Of a stretch of DNA of 64,000 bases, positions 25,501-35,901 are shown piece after piece. Position 1 is the stretch's first letter. Each line of letters begins with the position of its first letter. The stretch is taken from NCBI RefSeq assembly GCF_921293095.1, contig NC_060246.1:83759030-83823029 (forward strand), written 5' to 3'. Both the position numbers and the translations under genes were made by a program. The notes below the pieces were generated by a model. That model was not told the origin of the DNA, made no database searches, and saw only the letters and a list, made by a program, of their open reading frames with translations. The DNA comes from Ischnura elegans. Taxonomy: Eukaryota > Arthropoda > Insecta > Odonata > Coenagrionidae.

Positions 25501-28500
25501 CCTCTCACAGTGCGATGCAGTAAATAACAACTCATCATGTTCGCTCTTGGCAATGCTTGTGATGCATTGCTAAAACTTTCAATTCTAAATTGACTACACT
25601 TCAACATGGATTGTTAAATAAACATATTGAACAAACTCAATATTTTGTATCAGCACTCCCACACTTCATGCGACAAAAAAAATGTCGATAGGTGGAGTCT
25701 GTGTGGAAAATTCATGTCTGAGAGCCCTTTTTAACTTGGGTTAGATTTTTTGCAAGGGGCTGGGAGAAAGCCTTACCTCTCCATTCACCCCCAAGGCCTC
25801 ACTCTGTCCCTCAGTGCTCAATGAAAACCTCATTGCTGAACTGATCATCTTGAGAAAAATCTCTGAATCTTTCTCCTTAAAGGATGGGCTACCATTTCCC
25901 TATGAAGAGTTAATTCAGTTTCCGAACTGATAGCCCAGAAAGCCATAATGATAACGTCAAGATTCTCCATTCCTTCTCTTCTTCACATATCCCTTAACCT
26001 GGTGGCTTTGGCAGGCCCCTTATCAAGGTTGCACCTCCTTCATTTTTTCCTTTCCTTCCTCCAAGGATCCCAGGAATAAAAGTCTCTAACTTAGGATCCC
26101 TCAACTTCCTGGGATGGTACCCTGGGGCTTTTTTCTGGGGGGGAGGGTTGCACAAGGGTCTGACAGGCAAACAGTCTTCTCAAAAACAACATACAAAAAT
26201 TACTGTATGTAATATTCTCTTAATTTTAATATGAAATTAAATGATTGAGGCCCCGTAATATACTAAAAAAACGAACGTAATGATAACCATATTAAAAATC
26301 TTGTCTATTTTTTAAGCATCTGGGGGGAGCACGCGCCTCCGTGTCCCCCCCAAATTTTCCTATGATGGTACCTCCTACTGGGCAACCTTTCTTCACTTTC
26401 CCATCCACTCCACCAAACAATTTGCAGGGAGAGGTGTACCTTCACCTCCAGGTTTTCTACCTAAACTAAGAGGAACTGACCCTCCAGTATAATAAATTTC
26501 TATTATTTCAAATAACTCTTGTAATATTAGTACACTCCACAACATTGGCGACAGTTTTGTCCAGCTACAGCTTTAAGCTTTCAAACAGACTCCGACATAC
26601 AAATAACCTATGCCCTGAGAATTGAAATGAATGATAACACTGATAACTGTATCACTGAATGAAATTGCCAATCGATGACAACATCAGAGGCCAGTGAACA
26701 CAAAGAATGGGGAAAAAAATTAGGAGTGATCCTCACTAAAATCCTCAGACTTACGCAGGGTCAAATAGGTGATATTGGATTAACACAAGAAATGGCTTCC
26801 ATGGCATCCAAAGAATCTCAATCGGCAATATATGATTAAAGTCATTTCAGAAAATAATGTAACTTGGACAAAAATTTTTCTACTGAGGTGAAGTCAACCC
26901 TTGAGACAACAATCTCAAGAGAAATGAAAAAAAAATTCTGAAATATTGCAAATAGGTATATGCAATTTCAAGGAAAATATCAAAATGGGAAAATCAGAAG
27001 TGAACTGCAGCAACAATTTTCTAGACAAATACATTTAAGTTTTAGAGCCATCAGTGACATCATATTTAATCCTAATCTTTAACAATCTAAACTGTATTCA
27101 GTCTTTGGAAAAAGCAGCACCATGGAAACCAGGCCAAGAAAACATTTGCAATGTTTACAGTTGATGAGGATGGAACCTCCATAGGATATACTTGATGCCA
27201 AAGTAGAAATGACTGTATTTTATGTGACATTCTCAATGCCATTCTTCTTTAAAAGTTTGGAAGATGACCAAAAGAAAAATGATAAGACTCAACTAGAGAA
27301 GCAATACCCAGGAGTTTCATACACATTACAATATGAATTGATGCCCAAAGGCATGGTTTACACAGCTGATGTCACATGCTGGGGACCAGTGGCTCAGGTA
27401 TTTTAATAAGTATGTACAAATTAATGAAGCACATAAGCATACCAGCACCATTGGTACAGCGTATCAGAATAACAGTTGAACACAACTCCATTTTTTTTCT
27501 GTGAGCTATATAGTTGTGACAACCAAATAGGTAAATGGAAAATAGCATGGGAAGGGATAATAAAGATTTATTTTTTCCCATCTTAGCCGATCAATCCACT
27601 TGCATAGAGATATTAATGACCTCTATTAAAAATAGAACAGCCATGAGATAAAGTGCTTTACATTATGTCATTGGGATGAACCCTTTAATTGCTCCGAGCT
27701 GACTCACTTATTGGCATCTGCACCCTGGGCTAACAGGGTGCATCAAGATGATACATACGTGAACTACTAAAATTTTTTCAACATCATTACATTGAAATAA
27801 TTAAATTTATCTTTCAGAGGATTTTAATCATGTCAGGACATCATAATAAACTAACTCAAGTCAAATAAGAAATATAACTTGATACTTAAAATAGCACGTA
27901 AATATTTTTTTTAAGGTTGAACAAAAAGTTAATAAATCCACATTATTCAATTACCCTAAAATTTTCACTAGCACTGAAAAGAAATATGTAGTCAGTGCAA
28001 AGTTAATTTTTGCAAAAAAATTTCTTTTTGGTTTGCTGGTTAATTTCATGTCAAACCCTGAAAGATTACACATATCAACTAATATAAAGAACTACTTTAC
28101 AGGTCACGACACTGGAAAATAATTACACCTTCAAGACAGTCAGGCACAAAGATTACAATTGGGTGATATTTTCTATTGGTCACAAAGCTAATGTTGAAAA
28201 GCAAAATATCATTGATATGATAAACAATGAAATATCCATTGGCATCTCTCCAGCTAAAACTACGGCTACAAAAGGGAAGAAAGGGAAGAAAGAGAAGAAA
28301 AAGAAAAAAGAGTGAGTATATTTAATGTAATTCACATGAACTTATGAACAGATGTTTGGAAATATGAACAATGAGAAATAATCTTACTTCTAAGTAAAAC
28401 TAACATAATAGTGGCCAGCCAATTTTTATAGACAAAAAAAGAACAAGGGAAAAAAGAAAAAGGGTAAGCAGGATGAGGAGGATACCGAGAAAAACGATGA

Positions 28501-31500
28501 AATGCAACTGACAGAGAATGAATCCCTGATCCAGTGGTTAAATGAAGCATTAACGAAACCTGACCATCCACTGCCAAATGATGAAAATGACCCTATTCTT
28601 CAAGAGAAAGAAACCAAAAGCATTGGATTTATGGGTAACCCATACAAAAAGCACTGGCAAAGTATTTTGAAGAGCATGACGGTAATTAATTTTGAAAACT
28701 ATGCATTATTCCTCACTATAACCAATAATGGACTAAAGAGACACTAAACACGTATCAAAAACAGCCCTTAAAGATACAATGCAAAAGTTACAGGAACAAC
28801 TAACATGTCATCACTATCAATAGTTTTACTTCCAGATTTTATGCTCCTTAAAATTAATTCAAATTCCTACGCACCAATGTAATTACTGTCATAACGAAGA
28901 AAACTGAGTAACAAGTTAACACAGATGACCTTAAGGAACCCTGCATGAGAAATAAGCTTCCTTAACACGTTCAGCACCACTTCGGTCATAATGACTGAAA
29001 CATGTACCTACTTCATCTCCACACCGCTTCAGTCATTATAACCAAAGAATGAGCCTTTGTTTTGGCTGCTCATAGCACGCCGTCGGTCACCACTACTTCA
29101 GTGACGCATATATGACATGACCGATGTGGCATGCATAGCCGAATGCACACAAAAACTCAAATGGAAAGGATTCAAGTATTAAAACAAAAGAAAATAGAAA
29201 AACATGTTGGTGTGATGGGCGAATTCTTCTAAAAGTCCACTGCAGGGAATGTGCTAATGGTTTTCAGTATCTACAAAGGGATATCAACAAAGTCCATGAT
29301 GCATTTTGGGACATTTTATGAACCTTCCTCAAGCAGTGGTGACATTAACCCATTTCTGCTCAGAAAACTTTCTGCTAGCTAGTGAAAATACATAAGTATA
29401 TTGTTTCTATGGTCATCTTTAACAATCTAATGAAATAGAGTGGTGATACAGCAACTTTTTTTTCTGTAGCCATATTGCTACACTGGCTGGTAACAAAGTC
29501 AGAATGTAATGTTGTTCGATTCCTATGAGTGATCAGACAGAAAGGATTAATCTTCAGGGAAAGCATATTTTTGGATCAAGAAAAGTTAAAATTATATATA
29601 CAATGTCACTTCCTGTTTACTTTTATGATACATGCATGTAATTTACAAACAGTAGTTGTACACATTGAATTTCCATTTTGCACCTGTCTCTTTCCGATAG
29701 CGGGCTTATTTCGACCGGCTACAAATTATGTATAATCTATTCAGTGGATTCAATTATTGCAAGCTTCAAAAACATATTTTTGAAAATTCGTCAGCATATA
29801 GGAGTGTGGGCTCTCTTCAAGAGCCTCATATGCACAGAATGGTAGCATAGGTATACAGCTACAGTGGGCGGAAATGGGTTAAGGTGCATTTAAATTGTCA
29901 CCAGACACGTCTCTGGACTCTTCCGAGATGTTCACCATACTGTTGCTCCGATATTTTAGGAAATATTTTTCCTGAAACTTGTCCCAGATTGAGCCCGTTG
30001 TCCACTGCAGACTTTTTATTAAATTAAAATATAATTTAATTTTTCATGAAACACGACACAAAGTGTCCTTTTATGAGTATGATAGGGTTGTGCTCAATTC
30101 TATTGATACATGGCTTCTGCAGCTCAAATTTTAGCTCGGTACAAAGTCTTAAAATCATCAAATAAGAAGGTAAATCATTTGCCTGTGAGAGAACTACAAA
30201 TTCTTGCTCAAATTTTAGCTCAATACAATGTCTTAACTACATTTATTGGGAAAGCACGACAACAATTTTTTAGAGAATCTCTCTGGCTTCCTAAAATAAC
30301 TATTGAAGCTACAGCTGCGAGAGTTGTTTCTTCCATGTTGCCTCGGAATAAACATACAAAATGTCCTGAACAGATGATAACCATATAAATGCACAACATT
30401 GTTGAGAACTAAGTCATGCGGAATTTAGTTCAGTGAACACGGCGACAGTTAGAGTAACTCTCCACCCGAAATTAAGGCTTCATCCAAATTTTCAAGGGAA
30501 TAAATGCCAAATAGATTGTATTTTCAATTACTTTCTTCCATACATTGGCAATGTTGGGCAATTTATTTTTGACGTTTGTTTGTTTCTCCTTCATTATTTC
30601 TGCCCTGTGTGTGTCATAAGTTTGTATCTGCCCATGAAATTATATGATGAAAAGTATATTTGTGCCAAAAATATAATTTAGGTCACCCTTGTTCTCACTG
30701 TTATTCTGCTGCCTAAAAGAAATTAACAATATGCGCTGTGGTGTAAGACATGGAGTGAGTTTTAGAAGAGGTAAAAAGGGTGGAATTAGGTTTTGAATCA
30801 ACTATTAAATAGTAATTAATCACCAGAAGAATATCTTAAAATAGCAACTCCAGAAAGAAAAAGTTAACCAGGATGACAAAAAAAAACATTTTATTCACCA
30901 ATCAATACCCAACCCCTAAATGATGCTTGGTGGCTTTTCACCAGCCCCCCTCATCATCTCACACAGTAAATAACGCATGGATGGATGGTCTTTCACTTAA
31001 CATTCAACTTAACTTGAATTCTTAGTTTTGACATGTTTTCAGCCCAGAAATTAACTAAAACTCGCCTTCATCGCCTGATGATGCGACCTACAATGGATGT
31101 GAAAGCTTGTGGGACAAAGCGCAATACACAGCTGTTCCCGAAAGCCATTGACACAAAAAAAAACTAAAACCATGAGATACTTACTCCAAGAAAATTTAGT
31201 CAATGATAAATGTTAGCTTCACATAATCAGTAAAACTTTGGCCTATCTAAGCACTACGAAGCACACGATAACATATGAAAATTAAGCACGGATGCAGATT
31301 AATTCAAACTTTTTGCAGGATGTTTACGACAAGAATTTGGAGGAACAAAATAAATTGAAAGAGCTACAGATGGTACAAGAGGAACAAAAAGATGACGCAG
31401 AGGGAAACAAAAATAAAGACAAATCAGAAAAAAACAATAAAAGCAAAAACAATGCAAAAAATGAAGGGAAATCAGATAAAGTAAAGAAAGACAAGGGTAA

Positions 31501-34500
31501 AGAAGAAAAGAAAGGAAAAAATAAAGAAGAAAAGAAAGGCAAAAACAAACGAGAAAAGAAAGGAAAATCTTCAAAAACAAATCAGAAATCCATCGACACA
31601 CAATTACAAACGAAGTACTTGATAGCAGGTGGGCAAAACTGAATATAGAAGGCAAATCACCCCTTCAGAACCCATGATTGTTTTTCACTATGATTTCATC
31701 CTTACACTAGCTACATACTACTAGTTACTAGTTGTGGACTGATTAAATTAAAGTATGTTGTCTCCGGAACACACTCGACCAGTAGCACCTATGGTGATAT
31801 CATTTAAACTAATCAGTGAAACTTTTCATTTATCCACATGTTATGATTGGGCCATTTTTGACCAGCCTCCATATTTTTCATTAATTTGCCAAACTTGGTT
31901 AGAGTGATTGCTGAGTAACACTACTACGTGAATTGAAGATAAGATAAGTCATGAAATTGCATGTTGATACATATGCATTTTTATGAAATATTTTTCACAA
32001 AAATTAAACTCTCAGGCACACAGAGTTTTCTAAACCGCTTGCACAGTTCTGTTCCCTGTGCAGTAATCATAGGCGGATAGGAGGGGGAGGGGGGGGAGGT
32101 GGGTACAGCCACCCCAGACCCTTAAAAAATAGGCAAGATTTTTAATAGTCCCTTTATCATTGTGTTTGTTTTATGCATTATGGGGTTCCCTGGAGCTTCC
32201 CCCCCAGAACTAAATCCTGGATCCGGCCTTGAGGTCAATATTTGTTACCAACAAGTTTAGGTGTATATAATCTTATCCTAAGACATTAATAGAATTTCAC
32301 TTACTTATACCCATTTTTAAAGTAAGAAAAAGAAATTCACAAGTGACTGAGACATTTTCCAGCATGCTTCAAAAATTTTACCTAGATTTTTAATATAACC
32401 AAGAATTTAGTACAAGCATTGCTTCTATAACTACAAGAAGATATGTTAACCGGGTTTTAATAAAAATTTTTAGGAAAGGAGGTGATAGAAGGCTATATAT
32501 CAACGAATGACCTAAATCAACCTTACGCTGTAACTCTACTAACAGCAGATGGTTTACTTATTGAAAAGAACTTCATCGATATGAATCCACTTGTCATTAA
32601 GTTTAAAAGTATCAAAAATATTCCTCTGGAATCACTGAAAAAGGCTAAGTATGAAATATAATCACTATATTAAATTAAATATTTATACTACATTAAGTTT
32701 TGACAATAATCACACCTTTTAGCACATTAAAATGCACTCATGACACCTATCTATTAACAATTTCAATAACATGAGTTAGATAAAGCATTAACTTTTTAAA
32801 AATAATTTAAGAATGCTAAGCTCGACTTAATTGTTTGCAGGATTGAAAAAATTTACATCAAGTACAAGATATTGAATGAACCTTTCATTGAAACTGAGAC
32901 TTGGGATGTCAAAAATGAAAGCATGAGTGTTGACCATGTCAAAATCATTCCAACAGATAAGATGAATGCATTAGAGCTGCTGGAATACCTTCAAACAAGC
33001 TATCTTTTAGTGGCAATTTTAGGCATGAAAGATGGGGATAAGCAAAGCATCCACAAAAAGTCAGAAACAGAGACTGTAGTTAAAGTCAAGGGGAAAAAGT
33101 CAGCATCCAGCCAAAACTTGGAAAAAATTCCATTAGAAAATCAAAAGCACAAAACTCTGGCCCTGGCAAAATGTGATTTATCTAACTTACTGGACAAGCA
33201 GGCATTCCTAGAAGAAGAATTGCCCCTTTTTTCAAACGAATCTTTTAGCATAAAGCTAATGAGAAAACTTGAAGTCATGATCCAACACTTGGATGATATG
33301 AACGATGAAATAATTTTAAATTTATCTTCAACAGAAATCTTTCTGTCATTTGCAGTACCCCTCCAAGAAAATCAAGGCACTTTGACGTTGGCTGGGAAGA
33401 TGCACTATAACCGGCTATATGTAACCTTTCATGACTGTAGTATAGCTCAAACTGTAGTCAAAAGAGTAAAATCGCTAAATTTAAGGAGCATTTTAAAAAC
33501 ACAAAAATCTGGAACGCAGCACAACGAGATGCCGAAGGAAGACCAAAAGTTCCTCACAGGCTTCTTAGTACATGACACTAAGGACGTGTTGCTTTACGTT
33601 GAAGGCATTTATAGTATCATTTCATCATTTTACGAAGAGTTACTTCAACTTCCTCAATGCTCGCAGGACATAATCTTCGACGGCAGTTTAGTTTTTAATA
33701 AAAGACTTTACGACAAATTCATCATGACAGGTGGATTTCACAGTCTTAATTTGAAAAATACACTAGAAAAACTTCTATATATCGAGGAATCAGTAAAAAA
33801 AGGAGAACAAGTCCGACCCTGGAAAGAAACTATACGATCCCTTAGTGAAATAATGAAAACTGAAGACATGAAGCGAGCATGTAGAGAAGAATTATTTCCA
33901 ACTCCCACTGAATTAATTTCTTTGGATATAAAATACGGTGTTCCACAAAGGATTGTTTGATACGAATAAAGAATACACACCTGCCGCCTCACAACTGGAG
34001 TTTTTTGACTCTCGGTCTCAGTAGCAGAACCAACACTAGGGCCTACTTGCGGCGATATTTTCAATTTAACAGATGGAAAATCATCATCGTCGTCGTCATC
34101 CTCATCTTCTTCATCCTCTTGGACAGCTTTTGCTGTAAATAAAATCATCCACACTCAGTAAACATGAACGTTAAACATGACTTACCGTGGCACTTCAAGA
34201 TAATACCTCCTCCACCATCCTCTTCTTCAGAGTCGATAGAGTCATCGTCCGATTCTTCATCATGATCTTCTATCCTGAAGTCACTATCGTCTGAACTCTC
34301 CCCAAGATCGAAATCAAGAAGAGATTGTTGAGGCACAGGTTTAACTCTCCTTTTCTTCGGATCCCTTTCAACTAAACAATTAATTTTCACGTTAATAAAG
34401 TATCCGTGCCATAAGAAAAGTAAAAATTACGGCTCACGATAAGCCGTGGAAAGCGAAAGTATTAATTTACCCGAATTTTACCACATGTGACCGACTATAA

Positions 34501-34813
34501 GCGAATACTGAAATCATGACACGAAATACTTCGACAAATCCCAAAAGTTTACTGATACATTGTCAGAGACCAACCCAAGAGCGATGGCTTCTTATTCTTA
34601 ACTTCCTATTTAATCATATGAAGCCAGATTAAAGTAAAGATGCATCATTACTGACAAATTCTTCATTTAACATTACAAGGAACAAGTAACTCCAGGGGAC
34701 CGGCATTCAAACCGAGACCCGCCGCAAAATGTTATAAACAGAAATTTTGAGGTTAAAACGGAACGAAATTATTAATAATAATAAATTTTAGAGGAAAACT
34801 TACATGAAGCCAT
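10524..34813 (-). CDS. Phf14: PHD finger protein 14 (Phf14), complete, 16 coding exons
   Basis: This encodes a nuclear chromatin-reader protein with four zinc-finger modules. Exons in coding order: 34804-34813 (ATG 34811-34813), 34186-34371, 33981-34132, 25082-25196, 24855-24983, 23893-24130, 22877-22981, 22449-22790, 20659-20791, 18974-19256, 16336-16492, 15764-15893, 14925-15230, 12919-13247, 10812-10920, 10524-10547 (stop). The total is 2748 nt (915 aa). Every junction is GT/AG and every phase matches. Residues 1-116 are acidic (LGESSDDSDFRIEDHDEESD, like human 'DYDSSDDSDFKVGD'). PHD1 is about 122-185 (ICCGCLGDRSDD...ECDSCGVTVHEGCYG). The extended PHD is about 186-280 (VGKWVHLVCALYMPGVAFGE; FARTGVCIGCDAGMCR). 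A helical linker spans 427-470. PHD3 is about 570-625 (CGICHLTKDQHLLAKCDTC). PHD4 is about 858-908 (CDECLKCFHFTCLDPPLKK). The N-terminal linker before PHD1 is much shorter than in human, so an extra exon in the 8.8 kb intron 3 is possible. The acceptor at 15231 is the least certain junction. Confidence 0.95.
11180..11360. repeat. Possible MITE-like repeat in the Phf14 intron between exons 14 and 15
   Basis: A compact stretch repeats the words CATTCGCATGATCATTCACT and CGCATGATCATTCGCATGAT and ends near CCGCTTTGCGCCGC and TAGCGGCC. This style resembles short inverted-repeat elements, but I could not pair the ends cleanly or find a target duplication. Confidence 0.35.
17242..18916. mobile_element. 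Non-autonomous hAT element with 8-bp target duplication
   Basis: The ends are inverted repeats: TAGAGATGTGCGAATAG at the left, and the reverse complement of the right end reads TAGAGATGGGTCGAATAG. The exact 8-bp duplication GAAAAAAT flanks it (17234-17241 and 18917-18924), which is diagnostic for hAT. Sub-terminal regions are arrays of TCGAATA/ATTCGAG words. The core holds a tandem duplication of about 280 bp (17583-17864 and 17865-18142). No transposase frame remains. It sits in the Phf14 intron between exons 10 and 11, ending only 57 bp short of the exon 10 donor. Confidence 0.92.
19430..19673 (-). mobile_element. tRNA-derived SINE
   Basis: On the minus strand the element begins GGAAGCATGGTAACCTAGTG, continues with a tRNA-like head and has a perfect B box GGTTCAAATCC (within 19607-19618). 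A non-tRNA body follows to about 19430. It lies in the Phf14 intron between exons 9 and 10. It is too diverged outside the boxes to be a working tRNA gene. Confidence 0.65.
26228..26345 (-). mobile_element. MITE family A fragment, inverted
   Basis: Read on the minus strand, this starts TTGGGGGGGACACGG, then has CCCCCCAGATGCTTAAAAAA and GATTTTTAATATGG, matching the elements at 3281-3483 and near 32067-32236. Only the body is recognisable. It lies in Phf14 intron 3. Confidence 0.6.
27209..33960 (+). CDS. CFAP92: CFAP92-like (KIAA1257/DUF4550) protein, 6 coding exons, nested antisense in Phf14
   Basis: This is a likely cilium/flagellum-associated protein. Exons: 27209-27397, 28103-28311, 28432-28681, 31319-31628, 32474-32648, 32841-33960 (TGA 33958-33960). 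The total is 2253 nt (750 aa), with all junctions GT/AG and all phases compatible. Residues about 35-130 (YTLQYELMPKGMVYTADVTC then HKDYNWVIFSIGHKANVEKQ) resemble DUF4550. Residues about 343-430 (DMNPLVIKFKSIKNIPLESL; EKIYIKYKILNEPFIETETW) match the later CFAP92 region with its 'LNPLVI...' and 'Q/EPV' motifs. LTGFLVHDTKDVLLYVEGI also fits. Two lysine-rich low-complexity stretches lie near 120-150 and 235-300. The start is chosen because an in-frame stop (27182-27184) precedes it, but an upstream exon cannot be excluded. Family assignment is from memory of the domain, not a search. Confidence 0.72.
28976..29140. mobile_element. Possible piggyBac-like terminal fragment
   Basis: The segment starts TTAACACGTTCAGCACCACT, a form common at TTAA-inserting elements, and contains short inverted words (CGGTCATAATGACTGAAAC / CTTCAGTCATTATAACC). 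No matching right end was found within 1 kb, so it may be a solo end. Confidence 0.3.
29349..29878. mobile_element. piggyBac-like MITE, 530 bp, TTAA-flanked
   Basis: TTAA at 29345-29348 and 29879-29882 flank inverted termini: CCCATTTCTGCTCAG at the left, and the reverse complement of the right end is CCCATTTCCGCCCACTG. There is no transposase. It lies in the CFAP92-like intron between exons 3 and 4, and so also inside Phf14 intron 3. Confidence 0.8.
32067..32236 (+). mobile_element. MITE family A copy
   Basis: It begins TAGGCGGATAGGAGGG and ends AATCCTGGATCCGGCCTTG, with the shared core CCAGACCCTTAAAAAATAGG and GATTTTTAATAGTCCC. It is the same family as 3281-3483. No clean target duplication was seen. 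It lies in the CFAP92-like intron between exons 4 and 5. Confidence 0.7.
33965..33970 (+). promoter_or_regulatory. AATAAA poly(A) signal of the CFAP92-like gene
   Basis: A canonical AATAAA starts 5 nt after the stop codon. Cleavage 10-30 nt downstream would fall at about 33980-34000, in or next to Phf14 exon 3 (33981-34132, opposite strand). Confidence 0.65.
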
Positions 34814-35901
34814 TACAATATGCGAAAATCCACCCAGAAATTAATAAAAATTTCAATGTTTACACCTATCTTGCATCTACAAACAAAGCACATAAGCAAC
34901 GGCGCCCATCGAAACTCACATGTTTTTCATGTTAAATTGGGAAAACGATCACGACTTCGAAACGTAGAAGAAAACGCTAAGTTTAACCATACTATGACAG
35001 AAACTAACCCATTACTTTGTACAGAAATCCTACTCCATCAGTATTTTCGTCTTCAGACATTTTCGATCTTGCGTTCACTTTCTATTTCTTCCCGCCCACC
35101 GATACGATCATCAAAACCTCTCAGACAGAACTCAAAATACAGCCGCCGATGTATATTTCTGTCCAGTATTGATTTTTAACAGCGTCAACAATGGTATGCC
35201 ACCACAGTCCCTGAATAGTAGTTTTCTTTAAAATTTTTAATTTTTGTGTACGAAACATACCCAAAAAAATGTTTCATAATTAAGGAAACTGAAATTAGAG
35301 TACTGAAGCACCCAGCAAAAACTAAAAATTTTTCTTCATCACTGTACTTGCGTCGATTCCCCTAGTCATATTTTTTTTCAGCGGGATCCGCGGGACCGAT
35401 CGTCTTGCGGGTCTTACGTATCAACAACTTCTTAGCGACAGAAACAGAAATAATCATATTTTTCCCAAGAATAACCGAAGAATATAAACATTTTCGTGAA
35501 AAGAAAAAAATGCTACGCAAAGCGCCTGATATAGCGAGTTGGAGCTTTATCAGGCAAATTATCCGCGTCAGCTTTCATTTTTAGCAGAAGACTTACATCA
35601 TTCGTCATCATCATTCATCATTAGAATCGCGACAATTTATAGGATAAAAATTCTCGTACAAAAAATAACGATTCCATTATCACAGTGAGCTGACCAAGGA
35701 AAATAATTATAATAAACGGACATGCCAAAGGTATTTTTAAAATCATTTGAAGCTAGCGAAGTTCGTTGAAGAATGAAAAGCTACCCGATACCAACAAAAT
35801 GCATCATTTCAGATTATCAGGCCAATGATTTAATGAATTTGTCTGATCCAGGTTATCTGGGGAAAAATAATGTGAATTTTTTTGGCTGAGAATGTGATGG
35901 C
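34814..35901. promoter_or_regulatory. Intergenic interval between Phf14 and the unrecognised plus-strand gene
   Basis: This 1.1 kb separates the Phf14 ATG (minus) from the candidate first ATG of the next gene (35902, plus), so it would hold both promoters if the latter is real. I see no TATA box I would defend. The plus-strand frame at 34820-35179 has no supporting signal. The segment 34893-35030 resembles 36818-36935. Confidence 0.4.

Noticed and set aside
30110-30388. 92-codon plus-strand frame with a repeated AQILA..YKVL motif
   Set aside because: It lies in a CFAP92-like intron with no splice sites in the right phase; the internal repeat looks like decayed mobile DNA.
31299-31655. Minus-strand Phe/Leu/Ser-rich frame
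   Set aside because: It is the reverse of the lysine-rich exon of the CFAP92-like gene; a composition artefact.
34820-35179. 119-codon plus-strand frame upstream of Phf14
   Set aside because: Basic, low-information sequence with no donor or family match; the area is promoter/flank and partly duplicated at 36.9 kb.
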